The notes: generated by a model from the letters alone, not told the origin. Counted from the stretch's first letter, positions 21,524 through 30,870 are shown. The stretch is DNA of 64,000 nucleotides from a bacterium (GCA_021323635.1 JAJPKQ010000037.1:62001-126000), one strand, 5' to 3'. Translations and numbers: made by a program.

Positions 21524-23200
21524 CTATCCCACCATTTCCCGCGCGGCCTTGCCCGCCGGGATCATCGGGAAGGTGTTCTCCTCGCGGCTGACCCGCACAT
21601 CCACCACAACCGGCCCCTCGGTCTCGATCGCGCGCTTGAAGTCATCGACCAGAGTGCGCTTGTCCTCGCAGCGCATGCCGGTGGCGCCGTAGGCCTCCGC
21701 GAGCTTGACGAAGTCGGGGTAGGGGCCCATCTCGACCGCGCTGTAGCGCTTTTCCCAGAAGAGCTCCTGCCACTGGCGCACCATCCCCAGGTAGCCGTTG
21801 TTCATGATGAAGACCTTGATCGGTATGCCCTCGGCGGAGCAGGTAGCAAGCTCCTGCGCGTTCATCTGCACCGAGCCGTCGCCCGCCACGCAGCAGACAA
21901 GTCGATCCGGGCAGCCGACCGCCGCGCCCATCGCCGCCGGCAAGCCGAAACCCATCGTGCCCAGCCCGCCCGAGTTGATCCAGCGGCGCGGCTCGGGGAA
22001 GTCGTAGTACTGAGCGACCCACATCTGATGCTGGCCGACATCGGAGGTGATGATCGCCTGCCCGCCTGTGGCCTCGTGGAGCGCGCGCACCATGTACTGT
22101 GGCTTGATCTCGCTGTCGGCGCTTTCCTCGTAGCGCAGCGGGTAGCGCTCCTGCCAGGAGGCGATGCGCTGCCACCAGGGCTCCAGCCGCGCCGGGTCGG
22201 CCGCAAGCGCGCGGTACTCGACCGCGAGCTTGCCAAGCACGCTCTTTGCGTCCCCCACGATCGGGATGTGCGCGGGAACGTTTTTAGAGATCTCCGCGGG
22301 GTCGATGTCGATGTGGATGATCTTGGCATGCGGCGCGAACTCCGAGAGCTTGCCGGTCACGCGATCGTCGAAGCGCGCGCCGATCGCGCAGATCAGGTCG
22401 GCCTCGTCCATCGCGTAGTTGGCTGCTCGCGTCCCGTGCATGCCGAGCATCCCCAGCCACTGCGGATGGGGAGCGGGAAAGGCGCCGAGCGCCATCACGG
22501 TCGCCGTGACCGGAAAGCGGTCGCAGGCCGCCAGCTCGCGCAGCTCCGCGCTCGCGTTCGAGTTGACGACGCCGCCGCCGACGTAGAGGATCGGGCGCTG
22601 GGATGCGGCAAGCGCACGTGCGGCCTGGCGAATCTGCTTCTGATTGCCTTCGACGGTGGGCTGATAGCCGGGGAGGTGCACATCGCTGACGGGCTGGTAC
22701 TCGATCTCCGCGCGCGAGAGATCCTGCGGGATGTCGACAAGCGTCGGGCCCGGGCGGCCGGTGCGCGCGATGTGGAAGGCCTCGTGGATCGCGCGCGGGA
22801 TCTCCTGGGGATCCTGGATCATGAAGGAGTGCTTGACGATGGGCATCGTGATGCCGATCGTGTCGGCCTCCTGGAAGCCATCGGTGCCGAGCAGCTCGGT
22901 GCGCACCTGGCCGGTGATGAAGACGACCGGCACCGAGTCCATCATCGCGTCGCAGATCGGGGTGACGAGGTTGGTCGCGCCAGGGCCGCTGGTCGCAAAG
23001 GCCACGCCAACCCTGCCCGTGGCCTTCGCATAGCCCTCCGCGGCGTGGCCGCCGCCCGCCTCATGACGCACGAGAATGTGGCGGATATCAGCATCCACAA
23101 AGGCGTCGTAAGTGGGCAGGTTCGCGCCGCCGGGCAGGCCGAAGACCACCTCGACGCCCTCGGCCTTGAGGCATTCCATGATCGCATCGACCGCGCGCAT
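21524..23200 (-). CDS. ilvB: Acetolactate synthase large (catalytic) subunit
   Basis: IlvB is the ThDP- and FAD-dependent enzyme making acetolactate/acetohydroxybutyrate. Visible motifs are VFGLPGGANLPTYDAF, the catalytic glutamate in HILVRHEAGGGHAAEGYA, TSGPGATNLVTPICDAMMDS, RFDDRVTGKL, and the ThDP segment GDGSVQMNAQELAT with NNGYLGMVRQWQELFW. The ATG at 23200 gives MRAVDAIMECLKAEGVE, the usual start. The track uses a TTG two codons upstream; neither has a clear ribosome-binding site. It heads ilvB-ilvN-menF, which may also include the small gene upstream. Confidence 0.96.
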   Translation of the reverse strand: MRAVDAIMECLKAEGVEVVFGLPGGANLPTYDAFVDADIRHILVRHEAGGGHAAEGYAKATGRVGVAFATSGPGATNLVTPICDAMMDSVPVVFITGQVRTELLGTDGFQEADTIGITMPIVKHSFMIQDPQEIPRAIHEAFHIARTGRPGPTLVDIPQDLSRAEIEYQPVSDVHLPGYQPTVEGNQKQIRQAARALAASQRPILYVGGGVVNSNASAELRELAACDRFPVTATVMALGAFPAPHPQWLGMLGMHGTRAANYAMDEADLICAIGARFDDRVTGKLSEFAPHAKIIHIDIDPAEISKNVPAHIPIVGDAKSVLGKLAVEYRALAADPARLEPWWQRIASWQERYPLRYEESADSEIKPQYMVRALHEATGGQAIITSDVGQHQMWVAQYYDFPEPRRWINSGGLGTMGFGLPAAMGAAVGCPDRLVCCVAGDGSVQMNAQELATCSAEGIPIKVFIMNNGYLGMVRQWQELFWEKRYSAVEMGPYPDFVKLAEAYGATGMRCEDKRTLVDDFKRAIETEGPVVVDVRVSREENTFPMIPAGKAAREMVG

Positions 23201-23225
23201 CTGCAAGAGGAGTCTAACAGCGCGC

Positions 23226-23546
23226 CTATTTGCTACGGCGATTGGCTGAGGCGCTGTGGGCGACCTGCGCCTCGGGCACGATCAGATGCTCGGGGAAGTA
23301 GAGCTCGCTGCCGCAGCGCGTGCAGAGCGTCTCGTGGAGCTTGACGATGCGCCCACAGCGCGGGCAGCGCCGGCGGTACTCGTTGCGTTCGTTGCGGAAC
23401 GCGATCGCCGCCAGAAGACCGAAGATCGGGACCATCATCGAGATCAGGAACCAGAGCCAGAAGGAGCCGCCCTTGATCTTGCCGACAACCCCGCCGGCCA
23501 GCCCGAAGAAGGCGGCTATCACCACGTAGGCGTCGGCCGCGCCCAT
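23226..23546 (-). CDS. Small membrane protein with zinc ribbon
   Basis: The 106-residue protein has two hydrophobic segments (AYVVIAAFFGLAGGVVG and FWLWFLISMMVPIFGLLAAI) followed by a cytosolic four-cysteine zinc-ribbon CPRC-x(n)-CTRC (about residues 60-80) and a short tail. I do not recognise a named family. Such PLDc_N/zinc-ribbon-like small proteins are common in actinobacteria without assigned function. It lies 25 bases upstream of ilvB and downstream of another small membrane protein on the same strand. Confidence 0.8.
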   Translation of the reverse strand: MGAADAYVVIAAFFGLAGGVVGKIKGGSFWLWFLISMMVPIFGLLAAIAFRNERNEYRRRCPRCGRIVKLHETLCTRCGSELYFPEHLIVPEAQVAHSASANRRSK

Positions 23547-23558
23547 CGCCCCGCTGCT

Positions 23559-23762
23559 CTAGAGCAGCACGCGCAGCGCCCAGACCAGCCCGATGATCGC
23601 GACGACCACGACCACCACGCTTGCCAGCAGCACCACGAAGTGGACGACGAAGTGCAGCAGCAGCCAGGCTGCGACCAGCAGGACCAGCGCCGCCAGAACC
23701 GTTCGTCCCAACGAGCGCCCGCCCTGCGAGGACTTCCGGGCACCCTTTTGAATGCTCTCCAT
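23559..23762 (-). CDS. Small hydrophobic membrane protein
   Basis: The 67-residue product has a short basic, glycine-containing N-terminus and then two nearly continuous hydrophobic stretches (LAALVLLVAAWLLLHFVV and VVLLASVVVVVVAIIGLVWAL), so one or two membrane helices. No family is recognised. It starts at an ATG with no strong ribosome-binding site and ends 12 bases before the zinc-ribbon membrane protein gene, suggesting the two are cotranscribed. Confidence 0.65.
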   Translation of the reverse strand: MESIQKGARKSSQGGRSLGRTVLAALVLLVAAWLLLHFVVHFVVLLASVVVVVVAIIGLVWALRVLL

Positions 23763-23875
23763 AAGTCAAGTGTAGGGGCGAATGCGGCGGCGCGCGCCGG
23801 CTGCCCGAATGCGCGCCCGTCGGGCGCGGTAGCAACTTCGCTCCACGCCGAGCGCCGACGTCGGGGACTTGGCGC

Positions 23876-25651
23876 TCACCTGACCAGCACCGCCATGCGG
23901 ACGCTCACCCAGCGCCGATGTGAGCGCCAGCGCAGGATCAGGGTGTAAAGGCCCCGCTTGATCTGCCTGCGCTCGATCAGAAACAGCCTGAGCTTGCCGC
24001 CTTTGAGGCTTAGGGCTATGCCTTGGGCGTAGCGGCGGCCGCCTTTGACTAGGCGTGCTCTGGTGACTGCGGAGTTTGCACTGGTGTGGATGGCGCTGTT
24101 GGCTTTGATGCTGCTACAGATGCGGCTCGGGCGCTTGTCTGGGCCCTTGGTGGTTGTCAGGCAGGTGATGATCAGTGCCTCGCCCGTGGGGCCCCGTGGG
24201 CCTGTTGGGCCTGTCGGCCCGCTGCGACCGCTTGGGCCGGTTGAGCCCGTATTCCCGCTTGCGCCTGTGGGGCCTGCTTGGCCAGTTGGGCCGGTGGCAC
24301 CGGTTGCTCCAGATGCTCCGGTTGCGCCAGTGGGCCCAATGGGGCCTGAGTTTGCCGGTAGACCGGTTCCGGAGAGCTTGATTTCCGAAGCGCCTTCGCC
24401 GTTGCCTTGGAGCTTGAGCGTGGCGGTGGCTTTGCCTTCTGCTTGCGGGGTGAAGGAGATTGTGATCTTGCAGACCTGCTTGAAGTAGAGGGTCGCTCCT
24501 TCGCAGTGATTTTCAAGCAAGCTGAAGTCGGCTTTCCCTTCGCCTTCGATCGCTGCGCCGGAGATGCTCAGGGACTGGGCGCCGAGGTTTTCGACAGCGA
24601 CGATCTGAGCAGCAGATTCCTGCCCGATTGTCATCGTGCCGAAGGAGCCGCCGCTGAGCGAGGCGCTTGGGGCTGAATAGAAGAGTTCGGCGCTGTTGAG
24701 GAAGCCGCTGTTGTTTAAGCCCCCCGCGATCAGGACTTGGCCGTTTGGCAGCGTTGTGGCGACGGCTCCGTAGCGTGCGGCTGTCATCGAGCCGGCGAGG
24801 GCGCTGAAGCTGCCGGTGGCCGGGTTGTAGAGTTCGGCGCTGTTGAGGTAGCCGATTTCGTTTAAGCCCCCCGCGATCAGGACTTGGCCGTTTGGCAGGC
24901 TGGTGGCGGTGGCCCCGTAGCGTGCGGCTGCCATCGAGCCGGTGAGGGCGCTGAAGCTGCCCGTGGCCGGGTTGTAGAGTTCGGCGCTGTTGAGGAGGCT
25001 GCCGTTGTAGCCGCCTGCGATCAGGACTTGGCCGTTTGGCAGGCTGGTGGCTGTGGCCCCGTAGCGTGCGGTTGTCATCGAGTCTGTGAGGGCGCTGAAG
25101 CTGCCGGTGGTCGGGTTGTAGAGTTCGGCGCTGTTGAAATAGCTGCCGTTGTAGCCACCCGCGATCAGGACTTGGCCGTTTGGCAGGCTGGTGGCGGTGG
25201 CGCTGTAGCGTGCGGTTGTCATCGAGTCTGTGAGGGCGCTGAAGCTGCCCGTCGCCGGGTTGTAGAGTTCGGCGCTGTTGAGATAGCTGCCGTTGTAGCC
25301 ACCCGCGATCAGGACTTGGCCGTTTGGCAGGCCAGCGGCCGCGGCTCCTTCGCGTGCGGTTGTCGTCGAGCCGGCGAGGGTGGCAATGCTGCCTGTGGCG
25401 GGAATGTAGAGTTCGGCGCTGGTGAGATAGCTGCCGTTTAAGCCCCCCGCGATCAGCACATCGCCGTTTGGCAGGTTGGCGGCGGTGGCGTGGTAGCGCG
25501 CGCTCGCCATCGCCCCGACACCAAGCCCTGAGAAATAGGGCGCCGGCGTTTCGGCCCGAGCTGGCGGCGTGCCCAGGACGCCCAGAGCAAGTGTAGTCGC
25601 GACCGCCGCTGCCAGAGCCCACATTGCAGGTTGAGCTGATCTGATGTGCAT
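23876..25651 (-). CDS. Exported modular protein: kelch repeats, ASH/HYDIN-type domain, collagen-like Gly-X-Y, basic tail
   Basis: The 591-residue product starts with a signal peptide ([24 protein letters not shown]). Six kelch-type repeats of about 48 residues follow ([30 protein letters not shown] and variants, about residues 40-330). Next is an immunoglobulin-like ASH/choice-of-anchor domain ([20 protein letters not shown] to KLSGTG). About 18 uninterrupted Gly-X-Y triplets then follow ([19 protein letters not shown]), with proline and threonine favoured. The C-terminal 90 residues are very basic with two cysteines. The order suggests a secreted or surface-bound scaffold with a propeller head and a collagen-like stalk; no transmembrane anchor or sortase motif is seen. 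The start is set by AGGAGGAG 8 bases before the ATG at 25651. Function is unknown. Confidence 0.85.
   Translation of the reverse strand: MHIRSAQPAMWALAAAVATTLALGVLGTPPARAETPAPYFSGLGVGAMASARYHATAANLPNGDVLIAGGLNGSYLTSAELYIPATGSIATLAGSTTTAREGAAAAGLPNGQVLIAGGYNGSYLNSAELYNPATGSFSALTDSMTTARYSATATSLPNGQVLIAGGYNGSYFNSAELYNPTTGSFSALTDSMTTARYGATATSLPNGQVLIAGGYNGSLLNSAELYNPATGSFSALTGSMAAARYGATATSLPNGQVLIAGGLNEIGYLNSAELYNPATGSFSALAGSMTAARYGAVATTLPNGQVLIAGGLNNSGFLNSAELFYSAPSASLSGGSFGTMTIGQESAAQIVAVENLGAQSLSISGAAIEGEGKADFSLLENHCEGATLYFKQVCKITISFTPQAEGKATATLKLQGNGEGASEIKLSGTGLPANSGPIGPTGATGASGATGATGPTGQAGPTGASGNTGSTGPSGRSGPTGPTGPRGPTGEALIITCLTTTKGPDKRPSRICSSIKANSAIHTSANSAVTRARLVKGGRRYAQGIALSLKGGKLRLFLIERRQIKRGLYTLILRWRSHRRWVSVRMAVLVR
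24680..25549. repeat. Tandem 144/147-bp kelch-coding repeats
   Basis: The sequence gtagagttcggcgctg recurs at 24827, 24974, 25118, 25262 and 25406, with a diverged copy at 24680. The spacing is therefore 147, 147, 144, 144 and 144 bases. Blocks such as gatcaggacttggccgtttg are identical between copies. The near-identity at DNA level points to recent repeat duplication or gene conversion within the kelch domain. Confidence 0.9.
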
Positions 25652-26140
25652 GTGCGGCGCTCCTCCTCTGTCTTTTCTGGATGGCTTGCGTATATTGGCC
25701 AGCCACCCTTCATCGGTCAGCCTGAACTGCATCCAATCCTTGGAGCGCGCTTACAAGGGTCAAGCGGCCGGTATCGGTGCGTAAAGTCTGCCATCTTCAC
25801 TCGGCGTGAGCATCCCCAGCGCGCTGTATCGGCGCCCTAGCGGTGGAAGACCTCAACATACTCGAAGATCGGGTTTGCCAGCTCCAGAGGCGTCCGCCAG
25901 CGCTCGCGATTGAGCAGCTCAACCTGCATCCGTGCACAGAACGCCTCCATCATGGCGGTATTGAAGGCGTCGCCAACGCGGCCCATCGAGAGCTCAAGCC
26001 CGACGCTTGTGACCAGCACGCTTGAGCCCCGCCGAGCTCAGGTGGCCGATTCAGGCTCGGGTTCGCCCGCCACGATCGGCCGCACGTCGGCGCAAAGCTC
26101 CGCCGGCGCCAGCGTCAGGCCGGCATCGCCGCGATCCTGA
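25652..26140. other. Intergenic region carrying IS3 debris upstream of the kelch gene
   Basis: This 489-base stretch between the kelch-protein start and the gatB stop has no intact gene. The only coding-like content is the IS3 transposase remnant annotated separately. The promoter of the exported protein should lie in 25652-25770. The remaining 100 bases next to gatB show nothing recognisable. Confidence 0.6.
25770..26033 (-). pseudogene. IS3-family transposase (OrfB) C-terminal remnant
   Basis: The minus strand encodes ELSMGRVGDAFNTAMMEAFCARMQVELLNR and then ELANPIFEYVEVFHR, the end of the IS3 DDE integrase core. MEAF carries the family's third acidic catalytic residue. An in-frame stop follows at 25837. 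After a frameshift the sequence resumes as RRYSALGMLTPSE, matching the usual RRHSALGMLTP tail. Everything upstream of the SMGRVGD segment is missing, and no terminal inverted repeats are visible. It is an old truncated insertion. Confidence 0.8.
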
Positions 26141-27583
26141 CTAGAGCCCAAGCTGCTCTCGGATCAGGGCGCTCACAGCCTGCCCGTCGGCGCGCCCGCG
26201 ACTGGCGCGCATGACGTGGCCGACGATCGGCCCGATCGCCTTGCCCTCGCCGGCGCGCACCTGCTCGGCCGCCTGCGGGTTTGCTGCGATCGCCTCCGCC
26301 ACCATGCGCGCAAGCTCGCCCTCGTCAGATAGCGCCTCAAGGCCCTCGGCCGCTGCGATCTGCGCGGGGTCGCCGCCTTCGGCGAGCATCCGCTCGAGCA
26401 CCTGGCGTGCGCCGCCGACGCTGAGGCGACCGGCCGCAAGCAGCGCGACCAGCTGCGCAAGCGCAGCCGGCGGCACATTGCCGCCCTGCGTCTCGAGCTC
26501 TCCCGCCGCGCGCGGCAGCAGCTCCTCGCTCAGCCAGGTCGCGATCAGGCGCGGCTCGGGCGTCGGCTGCAGGGCGCCGGCTGCGGCCAGCGAGGCCTCG
26601 AAATACGCATACAGCTCACCGCGAAAGGCGAGCTGGCGGGCAAGCTGCTCAGGCAGCGCCAGCGTCTCGCGCAGGCGCCGCGCGCGCGCGCTCGGCAGCT
26701 CCGGGATCGCCGCGCGCGCGCGCTTCACCATCGCCTCGCTGATCAGGACCGGGGGCAGATCGGGCTCGGGGAAGTAGCGGTAGTCGTGCGCCTGCTCCTT
26801 TGAGCGCATCACCTCGAGGCTGCCGCTTGCTGGGTCGAAGTGCAGGGTCTCCTGCGCCACCTCTCCCCCGCCCTCGACGATCGCCTCCTGGCGAGCGATC
26901 TCCGCGGCGATGCCACGTTCCAGGAAGCGGAAGGAGTTCATGTTCTTCAGCTCGGTCTTCACTCCCAGTTGCGTGCTGCCCACAGGCCTGATCGAGACGT
27001 TCGCGTCAGCGCGTAGCGAGCCCTCCTCCATGTTCACGTCGCTCACCCCCAGCTCGCGCAGGGTGGCGCGCAGCAGCCGCAGCCAGGCGCCGGCCTGCTC
27101 GGCAGAGCGCAGGTCCGGCTCGGTGACGATCTCTACCAGCGGCGTGCCGCCGCGGTTGAAGTCGACCAGCGAGGTCTCCGACCCGTGGATTCGCCCCGAG
27201 GCGCCGACGTGGATCAGCTTTGCTGCATCCTCCTCCAGGTGGACGCGGTGGATGCGCACGCCCTCAAGCTCGCCGCCGCGGCAGAGCGGCTCGTCGTACT
27301 GGGAGATCTGATAGCCCTTGGGCAGGTCGGGGTAGAAGTAGTTCTTGCGGTGAAAGATCGAGCGCGGCGCAAGCTCCGATCCGAGCGCCTGACCGATCAT
27401 CAGCCCAAAGTGCACCGCCTGCGCGTTTGCCACCGGCAGCGCGCCCGGCAGCCCCAGGCAGACAGGGCAGGTGAGCGTGTTGGGCTCCGCTCCGAAGGCG
27501 ACCGCGCAGGAGCAGAACATCTTTGTCGCGGTGGCCAGCTGCACGTGGATCTCAAGGCCGATCACCGGCTCGTAGGCGCTCAC
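26141..27583 (-). CDS. gatB: Aspartyl/glutamyl-tRNA amidotransferase subunit B
   Basis: GatB binds the misacylated tRNA and carries the kinase site that activates Glu-tRNA(Gln) or Asp-tRNA(Asn). The 480-residue protein has YEPVIGLEIHVQL, the metal-site cysteines (MFCSCAVAF and LTCPVCLGLPG), RKNYFYPDLPKGYQISQYD, and the C-terminal tRNA-binding YqeY-like domain ending GKAIGPIVGHVMRASRGRADGQ. The ATG overlaps the gatA stop by 4 bases. It is the last gene of the pcrA-folD-gatCAB run. Confidence 0.97.
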   Translation of the reverse strand: MSAYEPVIGLEIHVQLATATKMFCSCAVAFGAEPNTLTCPVCLGLPGALPVANAQAVHFGLMIGQALGSELAPRSIFHRKNYFYPDLPKGYQISQYDEPLCRGGELEGVRIHRVHLEEDAAKLIHVGASGRIHGSETSLVDFNRGGTPLVEIVTEPDLRSAEQAGAWLRLLRATLRELGVSDVNMEEGSLRADANVSIRPVGSTQLGVKTELKNMNSFRFLERGIAAEIARQEAIVEGGGEVAQETLHFDPASGSLEVMRSKEQAHDYRYFPEPDLPPVLISEAMVKRARAAIPELPSARARRLRETLALPEQLARQLAFRGELYAYFEASLAAAGALQPTPEPRLIATWLSEELLPRAAGELETQGGNVPPAALAQLVALLAAGRLSVGGARQVLERMLAEGGDPAQIAAAEGLEALSDEGELARMVAEAIAANPQAAEQVRAGEGKAIGPIVGHVMRASRGRADGQAVSALIREQLGL

Positions 27584-29172
27584 GCTGGCCCTCCCTGGTG
27601 TATGCCGCCCGCCTCGCCGCCGGCGCCATTGACATGCGCGTGCCCAAGGCCCCTGTGCCTGCGCGCGGGAGAGCCGTCGAAGCCAAGCGCTTGCTCGAGC
27701 GCGTGGGCCACCTCCAGCAGCGGCCCCTCGGAGAAGGCCGGCCCGGCTATCTGGAGGCCGATCGGCATCCCTGAGGCCGAGTCGCCCGGCTTGCCGCTGA
27801 GGCCGCAGGGAATCGAGATCGCCGGGATGCCCGCCAGCGACATCGGCACGGTGAAGTAGTCGTTGAGGTACATCTGCCAGGGACTCTGAACCGCCCCGAG
27901 CTCGAAGGCGACCGTGGCCGCAGTGGGTGTGAGCAGGAAGTCGACCTTCGGCGCCGCCGCGCCCCTGGCCGCGCGCCCCTCGCCGGCGAACAGCCGTCTG
28001 AAGTCCTCGGCGATCAGCGTCCTTACCTTCTGCGCCTGGCCGTAGTAGGCGTCGTAGTAGCCCGCGGAGAGGACATAGGTGCCGAGCATGATCCGCCGCT
28101 TGACCTCAGCGCCGAAGCCCTCGCTGCGGCTCTGCGCATACATCGCATAGAGCTCGCGCCGGGCCCGCTCGTCGCCTGAGCGATGACCAAAGCGGACGCC
28201 GTCGAAGCGCGCGAGGTTGGAGGAGGCCTCGGCCGGGGCAAGGACGTAGTAGGCGGAGAGGGCAAGCGCGGCGTGCGGCAGCGAGACCTCCTCGATCCGC
28301 GCGCCCAGGCTCATTGCGAGCTCGAGCGCGCGCTCGAAGGCCGCCTGCACTCCCGGTTCGATCCCCCCCGCCTGCGCGCCCGCCTGCGCGGAGAGCTCGC
28401 GCGCGACGCCGAAGGTGACACCTTCGAGATCTGTCCGTTGCGGCAGCGCCAGCGGCTCGGGCAGCCCGACCGAGGTAGCGTCGCGCCGGTCGCGCCCTGC
28501 GATCGCTCCCAGCAGCAGCGCGGCGTCGCGGACGCTGCGGCTGAGCGGCCCGGCCTGGTCGAGCGAGGACGCGAAGGCGATCATCCCGTGGCGGGAGACC
28601 GCGCCGTAAGTGGGCTTCAGCCCGACGATCCCGCAGAAGGAGGCCGGCTGGCGGATCGAGCCGCCGGTGTCGGTCCCCAGCGCCCAGGGCACCAGGCCCG
28701 CAGCGACCGCCGCCGCCGAGCCGCCCGAGGATCCGCCGGGCACCCGATTGCGGTCCCAGGGGTTTCTGACCGCGCCAAAGGCGCAGTGCTCGGTCGATGA
28801 GCCCATCGCAAACTCGTCCTGGTTGGTCTTGCCCAGCAGCGGCGCCCCGGCATCGAGCGCGCGTTGCACCGCCGTTGCGGTGTAGGGAGGGATGTAGCCC
28901 TTGAGCATCAGCGATCCTGACTGGCTGGGAGCGCCAGCCGTGCAGAAGAGGTCCTTGACGCCAAGCGGCACCCCGCCCAGCGGCGCCTCCGCCGCGCTCG
29001 AGCCATCGGGCACGCCCGCGGCAAGCCAGCAGAAGCAGTTGAGCTCAAGAGCCTCGGGCTCCTGCGCGCGGGAGCGGTAGAAGGCAAAGAGCTCGCCGGG
29101 GTCAAGCTCGCCGGCATGGGCCGCCGCGGCGGTCGCCTCCGCCGAGAGCTCCAAGATGTCGGAGACGCCCAC
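27580..29172 (-). CDS. gatA: Aspartyl/glutamyl-tRNA amidotransferase subunit A
   Basis: GatA hydrolyses glutamine and passes ammonia to GatB. This amidase-signature protein of 530 residues has the catalytic lysine in PLGVKDLFCT, then NQDEFAMGSSTE, the cis-serine loop PGGSSGGSAAAVAAG and the nucleophile serine in GTDTGGSIRQPASFCG. The GTG start at 29172 is chosen because AAGGAG sits 6 bases before it and the N-terminus then matches GatA. The ORF track start would run through gatC in another frame. A histidine-containing tail (RRHRGLGHAHVNG) extends the C-terminus. Confidence 0.95.
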   Translation of the reverse strand: MGVSDILELSAEATAAAAHAGELDPGELFAFYRSRAQEPEALELNCFCWLAAGVPDGSSAAEAPLGGVPLGVKDLFCTAGAPSQSGSLMLKGYIPPYTATAVQRALDAGAPLLGKTNQDEFAMGSSTEHCAFGAVRNPWDRNRVPGGSSGGSAAAVAAGLVPWALGTDTGGSIRQPASFCGIVGLKPTYGAVSRHGMIAFASSLDQAGPLSRSVRDAALLLGAIAGRDRRDATSVGLPEPLALPQRTDLEGVTFGVARELSAQAGAQAGGIEPGVQAAFERALELAMSLGARIEEVSLPHAALALSAYYVLAPAEASSNLARFDGVRFGHRSGDERARRELYAMYAQSRSEGFGAEVKRRIMLGTYVLSAGYYDAYYGQAQKVRTLIAEDFRRLFAGEGRAARGAAAPKVDFLLTPTAATVAFELGAVQSPWQMYLNDYFTVPMSLAGIPAISIPCGLSGKPGDSASGMPIGLQIAGPAFSEGPLLEVAHALEQALGFDGSPARRHRGLGHAHVNGAGGEAGGIHQGGPA

Positions 29173-29212
29173 TACCTGCTCCTTGCTCTGTGTGCGCCTG
29201 CCGTGTCCATCG

Positions 29213-29497
29213 CTAAGCCTGCGGGCTGGGGACGAGAAAGCCTTCCTCGCTTGCCTCGGGCGCGCCCGCAAGCGCATCCGCGCGCGCCAGCGAGGGCTGC
29301 ACCTCGTCGGCGCGCAGCGTGCCCTCAGCAAGGGCAAGGTGCGCAGTCGGGGCGACGTCGGTGACATCGGCCGCAGCGATTCGCTCAACGTGAGTGAGGA
29401 TCTCCGAGAGCTCGCGCGCATAGCGCTCGACCTCTTCCTCAGAGAGATCCAGGCGCGCAAGCTGTGCGATCTGCAGAACCTGTGCGCGATCGATCAT
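29213..29497 (-). CDS. gatC: Aspartyl/glutamyl-tRNA amidotransferase subunit C
   Basis: GatC wraps around GatA and stabilises the GatAB complex. The 94-residue protein has the usual opening [20 protein letters not shown], the helix ELSEILTHVERIAAADV, and the C-terminal strand TLRADEVQPSL before EEGFLVPSPQA. The ATG at 29497 overlaps the upstream membrane-protein stop (ATGA); gatA starts 40 bases downstream. Confidence 0.95.
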   Translation of the reverse strand: MIDRAQVLQIAQLARLDLSEEEVERYARELSEILTHVERIAAADVTDVAPTAHLALAEGTLRADEVQPSLARADALAGAPEASEEGFLVPSPQA

Positions 29498-29985
29498 CGC
29501 GGGGCCCCCGCATCGCTGGAAGCAGCGCCACCGGGAGTAGGCGGCGGCTTGGGCGCGACGGTCGGAGGCTCGTAGGCGTCGGTGCGCTCGTCGCGCATCG
29601 CGCCCCAGCAGCCGACCAGACAGAGCAGCGCGCCCGCCAGCAGGAGCCAGCCGCCGGCGGCAACGCCGCCGGCGCCCGTCGGTCGCTCGAGCACGCGCAC
29701 GATCGCCGCGATCACGCCTGCGATCGCACCCCAGGTCGCCCACACCGCGGTGGCAATCGGCACCGCGCTGGAGCGCTCGAAGATCGCGCTTGCCGCGACC
29801 GCGATGGCGCCCACGCCCGCCAGCATCACAAAGGCGGCCGCCGGCCCGAACGTCGCCCACAGCGACAGCGACCCGCCGCCGGCGCGATCGTATGCGGGCA
29901 GCAGCATTCCGGCGATCAGGCAGGCGGCGCCCGCGAGGGCGATCAGCTCCCCGGAGCGCAGGCGCATCAGGCCGCGGCGCCTCAT
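29494..29985 (-). CDS. Four-helix membrane protein coupled to folD and gatC
   Basis: The 163-residue product has about four hydrophobic segments ([79 protein letters not shown]) and a proline-rich cytosolic tail ([15 protein letters not shown]). I do not recognise a family. It overlaps both neighbours by 4 bases (folD upstream, gatC downstream), so it must be translated with them. Its role in that operon is unknown. Confidence 0.85.
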   Translation of the reverse strand: MRRRGLMRLRSGELIALAGAACLIAGMLLPAYDRAGGGSLSLWATFGPAAAFVMLAGVGAIAVAASAIFERSSAVPIATAVWATWGAIAGVIAAIVRVLERPTGAGGVAAGGWLLLAGALLCLVGCWGAMRDERTDAYEPPTVAPKPPPTPGGAASSDAGAPR

Positions 29986-30860
29986 CTTGCGGTCACCTGC
30001 ATCTGCGCTGCCTGAAGCGTGTTTGCAAGCAGCATCGCAATCGTCATCGGCCCGACGCCCCCCGGCACAGGGGTGATCGCGGAGGCCACCGCGGCCACCT
30101 CCGCGAAGTCCACATCACCGACCAGGCCGCTTCGGTTCCCTGCCTCCTGCGGGCTGATGCGGCTGATGCCCACATCGATCACGACCGCCCCCTCCTTGAC
30201 CCAGTCCCCGCGCACCATCCGCGGGCGCCCCGCCGCTGCGATCAGCAGATCCGCGCGCCGGGTGACCTCCGCGAGGTTGCGCGTGCGTGAGTGGCAGATC
30301 GTCACGGTCGCGTTGGCAAGCAGCAGCAGCGCCGCCATCGGCTTGCCAAAGAGGTTGGAGCGGCCGATCACGACCGCCTCTCTGCCCTCCAGCGCGACGC
30401 CCGCCTCCTCGAGCAGGCGCATCACCCCCAGCGGCGTGCACGGCCGCAGCCCCTCGCGCCCCAGCGCGAGCAGCCCGGCATTGATCGGCGTCAGCCCGTC
30501 GACGTCCTTGAGCGGGTCGATCATCGCGATCAGCTCCTGTGCGGGAAGATGGGCCGGCAGCGGCAGCTGCAGCAGCACGCCGCTCACCGCCGGGTCCGTG
30601 CACAGCCGCGAGAGCAGCTCGGCAACCTCGTTGCGATCGGCATCCGCGGGCAGGCGCTCGTCGAAGGCCGCCATGCCAACCTCGCGGCAGGCGCGCTGCT
30701 TGCCCTCGACGTAGACGGTGGACGCGGGATCCTCGCCCACGAGCACCGTCGCCAGCCCGGGTGGCGCGCCATGCGCACGCTGGTGCTCTGCCACCCGCTC
30801 GGCCAGCTGCGCGCGCACCCGCGCAGCAACCGCCTTGCCGTCGATCACCTCTGCCTGCAC
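29982..30860 (-). CDS. folD: Methylenetetrahydrofolate dehydrogenase/cyclohydrolase
   Basis: FolD interconverts methylene-, methenyl- and formyl-tetrahydrofolate. The 292-residue protein has the catalytic segment [15 protein letters not shown] (YxxxK-type lysine), [42 protein letters not shown], the NADP-binding [18 protein letters not shown] and the terminal [17 protein letters not shown] choose the GTG at 30860; another GTG 12 bases downstream is possible. It follows pcrA by 10 bases and overlaps the membrane-protein gene by 4. Confidence 0.96.
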   Translation of the reverse strand: MQAEVIDGKAVAARVRAQLAERVAEHQRAHGAPPGLATVLVGEDPASTVYVEGKQRACREVGMAAFDERLPADADRNEVAELLSRLCTDPAVSGVLLQLPLPAHLPAQELIAMIDPLKDVDGLTPINAGLLALGREGLRPCTPLGVMRLLEEAGVALEGREAVVIGRSNLFGKPMAALLLLANATVTICHSRTRNLAEVTRRADLLIAAAGRPRMVRGDWVKEGAVVIDVGISRISPQEAGNRSGLVGDVDFAEVAAVASAITPVPGGVGPMTIAMLLANTLQAAQMQVTAR

Positions 30861-30870
30861 CGGCCGGATG

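Noticed and set aside
24680-25549. Regular 144/147-bp repeats resembling an array
   Set aside because: The repeats are in frame inside a coding sequence and encode kelch modules; there are no short spacers, so it is not a CRISPR array.
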